From: Talinum fruticosum
Lineage: Eukaryota; Streptophyta; Magnoliopsida; Caryophyllales; Talinaceae
Direction of reading: 5' to 3'
Assembly (NCBI GenBank): GCA_021018815.1
Contig: JAITYX010000016.1
Span: 7,455,001-7,519,000, forward strand
Length of the DNA stretch: 64,000 bases
Both the position numbers and the translations under genes were made by a program. The notes beneath the pieces are model-generated. The model searched no databases, had not been told where the DNA came from, and saw only the letters and a program-made list of their open reading frames with translations. This document shows positions 11,890 through 22,646 of the stretch, in pieces. Each line of letters starts with the position of its first letter. The first letter of the stretch is position 1.

Positions 11890-14800
11890 ATGGCGCCTTC
11901 AACAGCGAAGCTCGCCGGCGTATCGAAGGAGTTGCAGAAGGTAATCGAGGCTAAGATGGATCAAGCTCCGGCTCGCCGCCGCGCTCGTGAAGCTTTCAAG
12001 GACGTTCAGCTCTCCATTGATCACTGCTTGTTCAAGGTAATTGATTCCCTTCTGATTTAGTTTGTGATTTGATATCTTTGATTTGCTTAATTTTTGTTGT
12101 TTTGTTTGATTTTGATGTTCCGAATCCGATTGAATTGGTCCGAGAATCTCCGTAGAGACTGATGTGTATCGTTGAAATTTCTTTTTCTTTATTTTGTTTT
12201 TGGAATTTTAAACCCCTTTCCTCTAAATTGACAACTAATAAAAATTAAATGTATAGCATAGCATGGCCTACGCCAACAAATGTGATTTAAGTTATATCAA
12301 GTCAAATTTGGAAGTGAAATTAAGGTATACTTCATAAGCAATCAGGTTTAATGTTAGAAAAAATTGTCGAATTCAGGAATAATACAAAAATTATTAAGAT
12401 TGAAAACAATGCTTTTTAACTTGAAAATAAATGAAAAAAGTTCTAACTAATTCATTGTATTTCTTATGTTTCTTAGATAAAATTAAATGTTCATTTTCTA
12501 GATTAAATCATTTACTTCTTTCATTTCATAACACTTCTCGTTGTTGAGTGTTAGGAAATATTACGGAGATAATTAATGACGAATTTATATTAAAGATCAA
12601 ATTGTTTTAAAATTTTATTAAAATGAATATATTTAATAAAAAATATAGAAAAAATAATTAATGAAGATAAAATGGATAAACTAGTGATTGATAGTATTAA
12701 ATAGATGGATTAATTTCAAACAAAAAATAAAAAATAAGTATATAAATTCAATATTATTGACAGCTATTATAAGCTAATAAAAATAAAAAATTTGAGAATT
12801 TTTGAAGGACAGAGGAGTATTAAAATATGAGGGTGTGAAGGTACAAGTTAGTGGCTGACCACCTTTAATTAGTTAGTTGCATATAACGCCTATAGGGTAC
12901 TGAACAGTATTTAGTATTATTATTTCAGTTCTGCTCTAAATTAAGGATTTTTCTAAAATGTGCCCTAATTAAGAGCTTGCATTAATTTTCTATAAGTACA
13001 CTGTATACTTGATTTTGGAGTTTATTAATGACCCAATAATTTCTGTGGTGGTGACTCTAATGGTATAGGCTTTTTGACAAGTGGCCCTATTTTCTGGGCC
13101 GTTTTTGACTAATCCTGATAAATGGGGCTTACGGCCGGGACCAGGGACGGAGGGTGAGGTCGTTTATTATGGGAAAGGGGCGGGGAGGGGAGAGAGCAAA
13201 GGGAGGGGGTGTACTAGACGGGCTCTGAGGCAGGTCTTCGAGGGGTGGATGGGTGGGTGCAAGGGGTTGGGGATTAAGTTGTGCTTGGAGGATCAAGAGA
13301 TATCAGGCAGATTTCATTAAAAATAATGGTCATTTTAACAATTTGTTTAGAAGGGTAGAACCGAAACAGTGTTTTAGGAGCGACAATGCAGGATCTTTGG
13401 AATTTACTGTAGATGGTTAACTGTAGGATGGATTATTATATGTTGGAACTCTGGGTGTCAGTGGCAAGGGTCGGTACTAACCATGGCCGGGTAACTCTAG
13501 AACCATGGGACTAGCATCACCTTTGATTACTGGTAACCTCTTGTACATATGCCAAATTTAGTTGAACAACTCATATTTTTCCAAAGACATCTGATAGAGT
13601 TAAAATGACAAGTAGAAAAATTCAAAATTAAGAACGTAGCTTCTAGATACTCAGTGAAAATTTAATTGCTCGGTTAATTGTTGTATGGAATAGTTATGGG
13701 ATGTAGGGGGTTGACCACCATACTGTTGTGATAGTGGACCCAAGTGTGGTTAGTAGTTGTGTAGTATAGTCCACCATACTGCTTGATAGTGGGTCTGAAT
13801 TCCAATTATGTTAATTGATTGCATTGTAATGATTCAGTTGGTTCAACCACAATTGTGCAGTCTGGTCACAATACCAGAGGCATAAATGCCTTTACTTCCG
13901 GAGTCCAATCTAAAGGGCTTGTAGTTGTACATATCTTCCTTCCCCTGTCTACAATTTTCCCCTTTCTGTAAAGTCGCAAAATAACGGTGTACTTTACTAC
14001 TCTAGCATAAAAGAATCTCTCTATTGTCAAAAATAAAGTGTAAACTGTAATTAAAAGAAAGTTCCTTCAGAGATTGCTAATAAAGCCAAACTGACTTTGT
14101 ACGATAGAGGCAGAACTCTTCCTTTTTCATTTTTATTTTTGGACTCTTTTAGTGAAGAATGTGAGTAACTTGACTTTGGATATGAGGTTCAAAATTATCT
14201 TATCTTATTTCTAAAAACTCAATTTGGCTGGAAACTTTGAAACCCCGCCTAAATGTGCTTTGAAAAATGGGTAGGCAGCTTGACCCAACCCAAAAATCGT
14301 TAACCTCGAGCTTTCAAGTTGGTATAAAATGCTTTTCATATTTCAGATACTCGAAAATGCCTAATTTTTCACTGTTACTATTACTGACCCCGGGCTGGGG
14401 GATGAGTACCTAGTGACTCAACCCATAACATCTGCAACCTCTTCTATAGGGTACCTGATATTTGGATACCCATATATTTTCCTGGTTAATTTCGAGTTGA
14501 AACTTTGGTACCAGGAAAAAGAAAAATTCAGATCGGTTAAGCTACCCATGAATGCTCATTGATACATCTGAATTTTATTGCAATGCTGTAATTATACTGA
14601 CACTGTTCATTGCATACAAGTAGACAAGCATGTGTCGTTTCTTTTCTGCAAATTGCGTAACTGAATTTTTCCTCCTCACACTTCAATCTAATGATTGTAT
14701 TCTGCTATCTTTTGGATGTTCTTCAGATGCCAACTCAAGGACTAAAGATGGAAGAGGTAACGACTACTTTTATATTATCAAAACTCCTCCCACTCTTCCA

Positions 14801-16420
14801 AATATAGTGAACCTGACAAAGTCCTATGGTTTTGATTATCGTTATTTTTATTGAACAGACGTACAATAAGAATTCAAGAGGATTGGAAATCTTCTCAAAA
14901 ACATGGCTTCCAGAATCTTCTCCCCGAAAGCACTGGTTTTTTCTGTCATGGTTATGGAGACACTTGCACATTTTTCTTCGAAGGCATGTAGCTCATATGT
15001 CCAAGATGATTAAAGTTGTCTTAAAGATTCATTAGTGATCAAAACTCAGTCTTTCTGTGGTGTTAGTTTGCAGGAATGGCTAGAAAGTTAGCATCAGCAG
15101 GGTACGGTGTTTATGCTATGGATTATCCAGGTTTTGGCCTTTCAGATGGTCTTCATGGCTACATTCCAAGTTTTGATGGGCTTGTGGATGATGTGATTGA
15201 GCATTATACCAAAATCAAAGGTAGAAGATTGAGTCATTTCTTCATTGCTACTCTTCAGAAGATCTAGATGCTTTTGTCATTTCTGCCAATCTTCTATGTA
15301 CCACTCTGCATAATCTGAGAATATGATTGCTTTTTCTGATCAGAAAAACCCGAGTTCAGGAACCTTCCTAGCTTTCTGTTTGGACAGTCTATGGGAGGGG
15401 CAGTAGCTCTGAAAATCCATCTAAAGCAACCTGAGGCATGGAATGGTGCAGTTCTTTTGGCCCCCATGTGTAAAGTATTTACCTATCATGTGTAACATTC
15501 ATGAATACACATGTTGGAAAGTTTTCAAGATTGATGATTTTTACTTTCTTGTTTCTGTGTAGATTGCGGATGACATGTACCCACCATTCATATTGACTCA
15601 ACTTTTGATTGCCTTGGCTAAGATTTTACCCCAATCAAAGTTGGTTCCAGAACGAGATTTAGCTGAGTTGGCATTCCGCTATAAGAAAGAGTTGGTTAGC
15701 TCCTTCTCTGTGCCTCCCCCCCACAAAATTCATATTATTCTTAAACTCACAAAAGAAATCCTCGGGAAGTTAAACATTCGAGTTTGCTACAGTTGAACCC
15801 ATAAAAGTTCAGCCTTTGTTTCGCACATTTCACTTTCTTGAGGCATACATCTGTCTTCATGATTGCATATGTAGCTTATAATGTCAATGACGCCAGAAAC
15901 TTACTGAAGAATGCTAACATTATGATGTCCTGTCTCAATTTGGAAATTCAGACTGCCTACAATGTCATTGCCTACAAGGATAAGCCACGCCTGAGGACAG
16001 CTCTTCAATTGCTCTATACAACAGATGAAATATCTAGCCGCTTGGAGGAGGTATGCTATTGCTAATGTTTCCAGATACTTCAATTCTAATGAACTTTTAT
16101 AGTGTGAAGAACCTAATCCTGAATTAATTGAACATAAGTTCACAGCTGACTGAGTTGAATGATCATGTTTAAAAATTCTGTCCTGGAAGGTCTCTTTGCC
16201 ATTGTTGATACTGCACGGAGAGGCTGATGTGGTAACCGATCCATCAGTGAGCAAGGCATTATATGAGAAGGCGAGTAGCAAGGACAAGAAGCTTAATCTT
16301 TACAAAGATGCTTATCATGCACTTCTCGAAGGAGAGCCGGATGAGGTTGTATTTCGTGTTTTGGATGATATTATCTCGTGGTTGGACGATCACAGCAAGA
16401 ATGACTCTGCTAAGAGTTAA
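11890..16420 (+). CDS. Monoacylglycerol lipase-like alpha/beta hydrolase (two frame breaks in exon 3)
   Basis: Eight coding exons: 11890-12036, 14727-14756, 14859-14983, 15074-15220, 15344-15474, 15563-15694, 15952-16050 and 16190-16420, for about 347 residues. The family hydrolyses monoacylglycerols or related esters; a caffeoylshikimate-esterase activity is possible for some relatives and cannot be decided here. Visible features are an oxyanion HGYGD region, the nucleophile elbow GQSMGG (Ser about 166), the acid in HGEAD (Asp about 284) and the base in KDAYHALLEGEP (His about 314). The start at 11890 has a good CC-ATG-GC context. Exon 3 is two bases short: the frame must shift once near AAA in CCCCGAAAGC and once at the T6 run before CTGTCATGG to give ALVFFCHGYGD. 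Intron 3 appears to start with GC (GAAG/GCATGT) rather than GT. Intron 1 is long (2.7 kb) and carries a MITE. Confidence 0.85.
12037..14726 (+). other. Intron 1 of the hydrolase gene
   Basis: A 2.7 kb intron. It contains a Stowaway-like MITE (12511-12822) and an unusual G-rich island at about 13075-13300. Open frames inside it show no family resemblance; I see no nested gene. Confidence 0.6.
12511..12822. mobile_element. Stowaway-like MITE
   Basis: The left end reads TACTTCTTTCATTTCATAA and the right end, reverse-complemented, reads TACTCCTCTGTCCTTCAAA. These match the plant Stowaway signature (TACTCCCTCCGTCCC-like ends, TA target duplication) with decay. The interior is AT-rich and non-coding. 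It lies inside intron 1 of the hydrolase gene. Confidence 0.5.
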
Positions 16421-16463
16421 TACACAGCTCGGCTCTCGTTTTGGTTTCCTTTTCTTTTTCTTT

Positions 16464-16485
16464 GGGGAGGGGGAGGGGGAGGGGG
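16464..16485 (+). promoter_or_regulatory. G-quadruplex motif in the hydrolase 3' UTR
   Basis: Four G-runs of 4, 5, 5 and 5 bases are separated by single A loops, 43 bases after the stop codon at 16420. Sequences of this form fold very stably as parallel G-quadruplexes in RNA, so the transcript would carry one just behind the coding region. Confidence 0.7.
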
Positions 16486-16649
16486 AGAAGAAACTATTTC
16501 TTTGTTGTACACAAGGGAAATTGTACATTTGAAATAAGTCAGAACTGTTGCCATTGTGTTTTTCACTGCGTTTAAATAAGTGCAACTCTGATGCAATCTG
16601 TTGTCATCGATGTTCAATTGATCCTTTTTTTAGAATGAATAAAATTGTA

Positions 16650-17070
16650 ACTCTTTTTAATAAAATAGCGGTAATTTTCAGTTTTATACCTGCTTACATT
16701 TCCTTACACTTTTTACAAATTTTACATCTATTTAGAGGTCGTTACAATTTTTTTCAACTAAATTTGCAACTAACTTACATCTTTATACAACTTCTTACAA
16801 TTGTCTACAGCTTCTTCTAGCCTTACAACTTTACGATTAAAAAGAACAAAGCCTTTGTTATATAAACAAGTATATACCTGTATAATTTATGAAAATATTA
16901 CCCTGTTTTATTTAACTTTAGCTTACAACCTTATAACTTTTTATAATTTCTTACAACTCCTTAAACTTGCATATAACTTTTCATAACTAATTTTACATCT
17001 ATTTACAACTTTATTTACAGTTCTTTTAAAACCTTATAATTTTTTACAGTTAAAATAAAACAGGAGTTAT
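16650..17070. repeat. Degenerate TTACAA / CTTATAA repeat tract
   Basis: About 420 bases between the hydrolase 3' UTR and the eS7 promoter are crowded with imperfect TTACAACTT, TTTACAT and CCTTATAAC words at irregular 10-20 base spacing. The same vocabulary in reverse complement occurs at 2640-2995. No coding potential. Confidence 0.4.
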
Positions 17071-17594
17071 ACATAACAGTAAGCTGCACCGATGGATGAA
17101 ATAAATATAGAGGAAAAGTTGCGAGTTTGGAGAAGCAACTGGAAGCTTTCCCTTCCCTTTTCTTCTTGTTACTACGTGTTATCAGCTACAGTTTTGCAGT
17201 CCAGAGACTGTCCGAGATTTCTTTCTCTCTCCTCCGGTCTCTTCTTTTCTCTTCTTATAAATACAAGCATTCCAATTCCTAGCGTTGATGATTTCTCCAT
17301 TACTGTAATTAAATCACCCTCCACAATCCATATGGTAAGATGATCTAAACTGACATGGTTTCTTCCTCACAAAACTCGGCATCGGCCGTGAAGAATTTGC
17401 AGCAATGGAGCTTCTCAGGCAGCCTTTACTCTACCGGAAACAACCCATGGCCAGCAAAGAATCAAGTTACAAAGGTTCTTTCTTCTTCCCAAGATTGCTA
17501 TGAGATGAGATAAGCAGTTGCTCCAAGGAATTGTGAAAGGTTCATCCAAAAAAAAAAAAAAGGAATGATGAAACGAATAAGGTTTTAGTAGGCC

Positions 17595-17720
17595 AGCATG
17601 GGCCATTGAAAATGGGCTCCAAATTGGGCCAGAAAGAATCTCATTGGAAGGAAAGCAAATACTAATGTGGCCCAAAGCACAACAAGATGCGAGGATAAAT
17701 CGGAGCCGTCCATCTCTAGG
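17595..17720 (+). promoter_or_regulatory. Site II-rich promoter of the eS7 gene
   Basis: The hexamer TGGGCC/T occurs at about 17599, 17612 and 17625, with its complement GGCCCA at about 17669, followed by GGGCAAAACCCCC at about 17720, which resembles a telo-box. Site II elements with telo-boxes are the known TCP-bound control elements of plant ribosomal protein and other growth-linked genes. A TTTATA sequence lies near 17757 and is followed by a pyrimidine-rich leader, as expected for a ribosomal protein mRNA. Confidence 0.65.
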
Positions 17721-18771
17721 GCAAAACCCCCTCTCTATCTCTCTCTTTCTCCCTCCTTTATACTCTTCTTTACGTTCGCCATTCTGTTTCTCTCTCTGCT
17801 CTCTCTCACTTGGCAGCAGCAGTTTTCCTTGTGTCTCCCTCTCTCCTTCAACCTCGTAGATCAAGTACCTCACTTGAGGTTTCCGGTACGCTTCCGATTT
17901 CAATCTCATACGATCAATGCCAATTTATTGTCTTGCCTTCAATTTCTCACTGCATTGTTCTACGCTTCGTTGAATCCGTTCTTTTTGGTAATGCTGTTCG
18001 CCTTCTTAAAATGTATAATGTTATTGATTTCTGGGTCTTTTTTGTGAGGATCGATTTTTACGGGGAAGTTGGGGTTGTTGAAATCTTTCGTTTTTGATTG
18101 ATTTTTTGAGATGGGTTTGATGTCTTCATTCCTATAGTTTTTGATGTGATTTTTGAGAACTTTATGAATGGCATATTTGTGATGAAATTCTGAGAACTCG
18201 TTGAACGGTTTTTAATTGGATTTCCATGATACTGATTTCCGTTGGTTTTGGTTTGTATTGCAATAAATAATTCAATTTAATGTGCTTTGTACATGCATCA
18301 TGTTGGAGAACTTGGCAATGCGAGTATTGGAACATAAATATGAACTGTTTTTTTTTATCATAGTTAAACTGCACCTTTTGTGATATATACCGAAAGCATG
18401 AATGTGGGTATGAATTTCTTTCATATTATGTATATAGTGTTAATTGAGAAAAAAAAAGCATTGACTTGATGCACTTGGCTTGATGTTCTTGCATCCTGAC
18501 CTAGTTAAAGCCTTTTTGCAGAGGTTTTATTTGTTTGATTAATAGTTTGTACAAAGCAAATTGTTAACTTGTTGCAGTCCTGTAGTTTTAAGCATGAATG
18601 GACTTGGCTTTGTTGGTGTATTTTATTTCAGTTAGATTAATATTGGGATGATTTGTTTGGTCTAAACTCAATAATTTTAGGTTGGCCTCTAATTTTAAGT
18701 TTGGATTATGTCTTCGTGATCATGAAGGAGCTCCTAATCTGACTTTACTTTGGTTCATTAGGATTGCCAGA

Positions 18772-20284
18772 ATGTTTACTGCAATGAGGAAAATACAAAA
18801 AGAAAAGGGTGCAGAGCCCTCTGAATTTGAGGAGTCTGTTGCCCAGGTAAACTTTGGGTCTTGTGTCAATTGTTTTGTGATTAATTTTCAAGCGAACAAC
18901 TTGTAATGAAGTGTTCTACTATCCAGGCTCTTTTTGATCTCGAAAACACCAACAATGAGCTGAAAAGTGATTTGAAGGATCTTTTCATCAATTCAGCTGT
19001 GTAAGGTTCTTCATTTATATCTGTATTTTGCTGGCATAAATTTGTTTTTAGCACGAGGGTTGAAATTTGTTGCTGCTTGCAGTCAGGTTGATGTTTCCAA
19101 CAACCGCAAGGCTGTTGTTATCCATGTGCCCTACAGATTGAGGAAGCAGTTCCGAAAGATCCATGTGCGGCTAGTCAGAGAGCTGGAGAAGAAGTTCAGT
19201 GGCAAGGTAAGGGTAATCCCTGCTTGGCTAATATGTTTCATCCAGAGTGGTTACTTTATGACTACTGTTCTCTGGATAATTAGCTTTGCAATGTATTGTT
19301 TGTGGGGATTTCATCTTAATGGTTACATTTGCAGAAGAGAATTATATCCTGCTATGTACATTTTTATAAGCTGAAGATGTCAGTTACGCTATTTTTTGGA
19401 TGTCTAGACCAACCAGCAGTATTATTCGATTTATCATTTTTTCCTGGATCTTATTGATCTAATGTTATTCTGCTTTGTAATGATACTATTCTAGATTTGA
19501 GAAGTAGATTAGTATGACAATGTCATTATTGGCTCTACATTTCCGTAGTTGGGAGGTAGTAGCTTGAGTTCAGGTATTTTTGTATATGTCAGATCACTGA
19601 TGTTCTTAATTAATGTCCCAACTGCCTTCTTGGTTCATTCTAGATTTTTGAAGTAGGTTAGTATGACAGTTTTTATTATTGTCTCCATATTTCAGTAGTT
19701 GGAGTTCAGGAACTTTGGATATTTTAGATCACTAATGCTTTTGATTAATGTCCCGACTGCCTTCTTGGTTCATTTGGCGACCCTAGTCACTTTAAACCAA
19801 ATTCTGCTCATTTTTGTGTGTGATCTATTGTATGTGCATGCTAGATGGTTCTGTTGTCAGTTGCTGATTACTTTCTAACAACATTTCTTCAGGATGTTGT
19901 CTTCGTTGCCACCAGAAGAATTGTGAGGCCCCCAAAGAAGGGTTCTGCTGTCAAGCGTCCCAGAAACCGTACCCTTACTGCAGTTCATGAATGCATTCTT
20001 GAAGACCTTGTGCAGCCAGCTGAAATTGTTGGCAAGCGCTGCCGATACCGTCTTGATGGTTCTAAGATACTTAAGGTAAACCGAGCCATTCAATAGGTAT
20101 ATTGGCTGTGTCCTATGCATGTTTTCTTGGGTCAAATGTTTGACGCCTTTTCTATTTTTGGCAGGTTTTCTTGGACCCCAAGGCCCGTAATGACACAGAG
20201 TACAAGCTTGAGTCCTTTTCAGGAGTATACAGAAAGCTCTGCGGAAAGGAGGTAGTTTTTGAATACCCAGTTGCAGAGCCTTAA
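18772..20284 (+). CDS. RPS7: 40S ribosomal protein eS7 (RPS7)
   Basis: A structural protein of the small cytosolic ribosomal subunit, 191 residues and intact. Coding exons are 18772-18846, 18927-19000, 19083-19206, 19893-20075 and 20165-20284; all junctions are GT-AG and phases agree. A first non-coding exon probably ends at 17886 (donor after GGTTTCCG). Recognisable segments are [69 protein letters not shown] and VFEYPVAEP at the end, with length normal for plant eS7. Intron 4 contains an internal tandem duplication. A damaged copy of the last exon and 3' UTR sits 6.5 kb downstream at 26745. Confidence 0.95.
19489..19774. repeat. Imperfect tandem duplication (about 150 + 135 bp) in eS7 intron 4
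   Basis: Two adjacent copies begin TTCTAGATTT and end CTTCTTGGTTCATT, at about 19489-19639 and 19640-19774. The copies differ by small indels and substitutions. It is a local duplication inside an intron and leaves the splice sites untouched. Confidence 0.75.
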
Positions 20285-21139
20285 GTTTTGAGCAAGTTGC
20301 TGTTGTGGCTGTGGAGCATTCCCAAAGTGTTCAATGTTCCGGTGATTTAAATTTTTGGTAATGATCTTGAGACACATTTCAATTAGGAACAAAATATGAT
20401 CATGAGATTTTGTTATTTGTCAGATACTGACTGAATTGGCTGTAGAACCAACTGATGCATTTTCAAGTAAAAGTTTTGTTTTTCCTCATTAGCATTGATC
20501 TTTTTATTTTGACAACAACTGCATTTCTATATTTTTTGATGGTTGTGAAAGGGTTGTGCTTTGGATTTGAGATGCTTGAGACCAAATCAAGTTATCGTAG
20601 GATGTGTGATCTGGTTTAGATTTGCCAATTAGTTGGATGAGTAAACGAAGGTACTGATCATGAAGAGTTCTTTAGCTTGAAGTTAAAGAGCTATAGCCAT
20701 TGGCAAATTTGAGCCTCTGGGCTGCCTAGGCTTGCTCTGTCAATTCCTGAGCTTTGCCGATGGTTGAGCCGAATTTTATGATAGCTAGGTCTGGTTAGTC
20801 TGAACCTCCATATTGTATGCTTTGCCCTTGCACCATTTCATGATCTTCTCGTTTAAGTGGACTTGGGCGTGGCCAAAAGAATTGGCTTCCGCGACGTACA
20901 TGGCTGAAAAAATTATTACTCTTGTCATTCAAGTTTTCCTTAGCAAGGCCCCTTGTCGTCATTCTTTTTTGTTCCATCGAGAATGCCTATTTTTCCCACC
21001 CAACCTGCTATGCTCAGCTATCAGCTCAAGACTGAAGAGTTTTTTTTTTTTTAATTTTTATTATTTAGAAAGGCTTTTGGTAATCATTTAGCAGATGTTT
21101 TGGTGCGATTTAGAAGTTGCCTTTTCGTTTCACTAGCTG

Positions 21140-21367
21140 CAATTTTACTCGTAATTATTTCTTTGCAATTTTCCCATTGACATTTATTACAAAATATATT
21201 GATTCACAAAACACAATCATTACCATTATAGTCTTTTTTGAAATATTTTTACCAAAGTATAAGTTTATAAGATTTACTAAATTGTGTAAATAAAAAATAC
21301 ATTAAAGTGTAATCTTAGAGACTGTTAAAGGTCAAAGAAGACATTCTTTAGAGACGGACGGAGTATA
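21140..21367. mobile_element. Stowaway-like MITE remnant
   Basis: The right end reads GACGGACGGAGTATAATAT, preceded by GTCAAAGAAGACATTCTTTAGA, which closely resembles the conserved 3' end of plant Stowaway elements. The left end is degraded and placed only approximately. Confidence 0.4.
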
Positions 21368-21383
21368 ATATAAGGAGTGTCAT

Positions 21384-21502
21384 TTAGACTCACGAGACAA
21401 GTTAGAGGTCAGAGTCCTGAAAGTTCCTATCTTTAATTCACACTCCTTAGACTCACGAGACAAGTTAGAGGTCAGAGTCCTGAAAGTTCCTATCATTAAT
21501 TC
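21384..21502. repeat. 63-bp tandem duplication
   Basis: TTAGACTCACGAGACAAG, with the following AGTCCTGAAAGTTCC block, occurs twice with a period of 63 bases and only one or two differences, so the duplication is recent. Confidence 0.85.
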
Positions 21503-21609
21503 TACCGTGAACATCGCTTTACCCTACGATCTCATAATGAACTAGTATTCCTATAACAAAAAATTATAAAAATGATAAAGTAATTCGAAGAAACATGACC
21601 TAACATGAT

Positions 21610-22245
21610 GTCACTATAGGCTTAGTTAAGGGTGTAGCAAACCCTAGGGTTCACGTAAAGGCTTGTCAAGTTGAGCTTGTGGTGAGTCCGAGCACACAAC
21701 CGAGCTTGGTTAGTTATCCAAGTTGAGCTCGAATTTTTTAATTTTTGAGCTCGTAATTACAAATGAATTGAACGAACGAACGAGCTCGATGAAACGAGTC
21801 AAACGACCTCAAGTATTTGCATTGAAGACTATATGTTTGCATTGAAGAGACACTATGTTAATTTTGGTCAGTCTTTTCGACCAAAAAATAAATAAATAAA
21901 TTTGGTCGAGTCTTTGCATGATTTAAGTTGTGTGACGACTAAATATGTTTGCGTTGAAGAGACAATAAGCTCATAGTTTGTGTTTGATTATCAAAGCGTT
22001 GAATGTTTAATTTAAATTTTATATTATTTTGTTAAGCGTGTATATTGTGATTATTAAGAAAAAGAGGAGCCTTCAGTAGGTTCAAAATTATGTTTTTATA
22101 TCAAGTATATAAAGTGTAACTTTCAACCAAAAACAAAAGTTTAAAAAAACATGGTGAACTAATGAGTCAAGGCCCAAGCTTTTGATGAGCTTAGCTTAGG
22201 CTCGTCGACCCAAGCCCGAGCTTAATTTTGCCTAGCCTCAAAAGA
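21610..22245. mobile_element. Decayed GAGCTC-rich element (related to the 41.3 kb hAT element)
   Basis: The stretch is dense in GAGCTCG, GAGCTTG and GCCCGAGCTT words and opens with AAGGGTGTAGC, similar to the TAGGGGTGTA terminus of the element at 41336-41864. No intact inverted ends or target duplication are left, so boundaries are approximate. Confidence 0.4.
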
Positions 22246-22646
22246 TACTGCTAGTTATGAACCACTCGACAGCCATGCAGAGGAAACTACAGGTTATTGA
22301 TCATCAATGCTGATGGAAATTCTTAATTCTCAAGAGATGATTTTCCTTGCCTAAATATGAGAAGCCCATCTGAACGCTACCTTAACCATGTATCAGTAAC
22401 AGACTTTGCATTGGCAAGTAGAGCTGGGCAATAGGCAGGGTTCCGATTGGGCTGTCTGAATCAGTGCAGTTAAAGACAGAGAAATAAAAAGAGCAAGGGA
22501 GCAGACAAGTGAGAGAGAGAGAGAAAGAGAGATGAGAAAACAAGAAGAATAATATCTGGGACAGTATATATGATACTCATTGATCTCTTGTGTTTGAGCT
22601 GGTGCAACGATGAAAGCAGAGTTGATTCAATATGCTCGCTAAGCGT

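Larger units (their letters stand above)
20285..22640. other. eS7 3' UTR and intergenic DNA, no gene seen
   Basis: The first 200-400 bases are eS7 3' UTR. Beyond lie a Stowaway-like end near 21367, a 63-bp tandem duplication (21384-21502) and a GAGCTC-rich decayed element (about 21610-22245). The open frames in this stretch show no recognisable family. Confidence 0.55.

Noticed and set aside
13081..13320. 79-codon frame rich in glycine and arginine in hydrolase intron 1
   Set aside because: Amino acid bias follows the G-rich DNA, there is no family resemblance, and it lies inside an intron.
17415..17909. 164-codon minus-strand frame over the eS7 promoter
   Set aside because: It is antisense to the site II promoter and pyrimidine-rich leader of eS7; its charged composition reflects the CT-rich leader.
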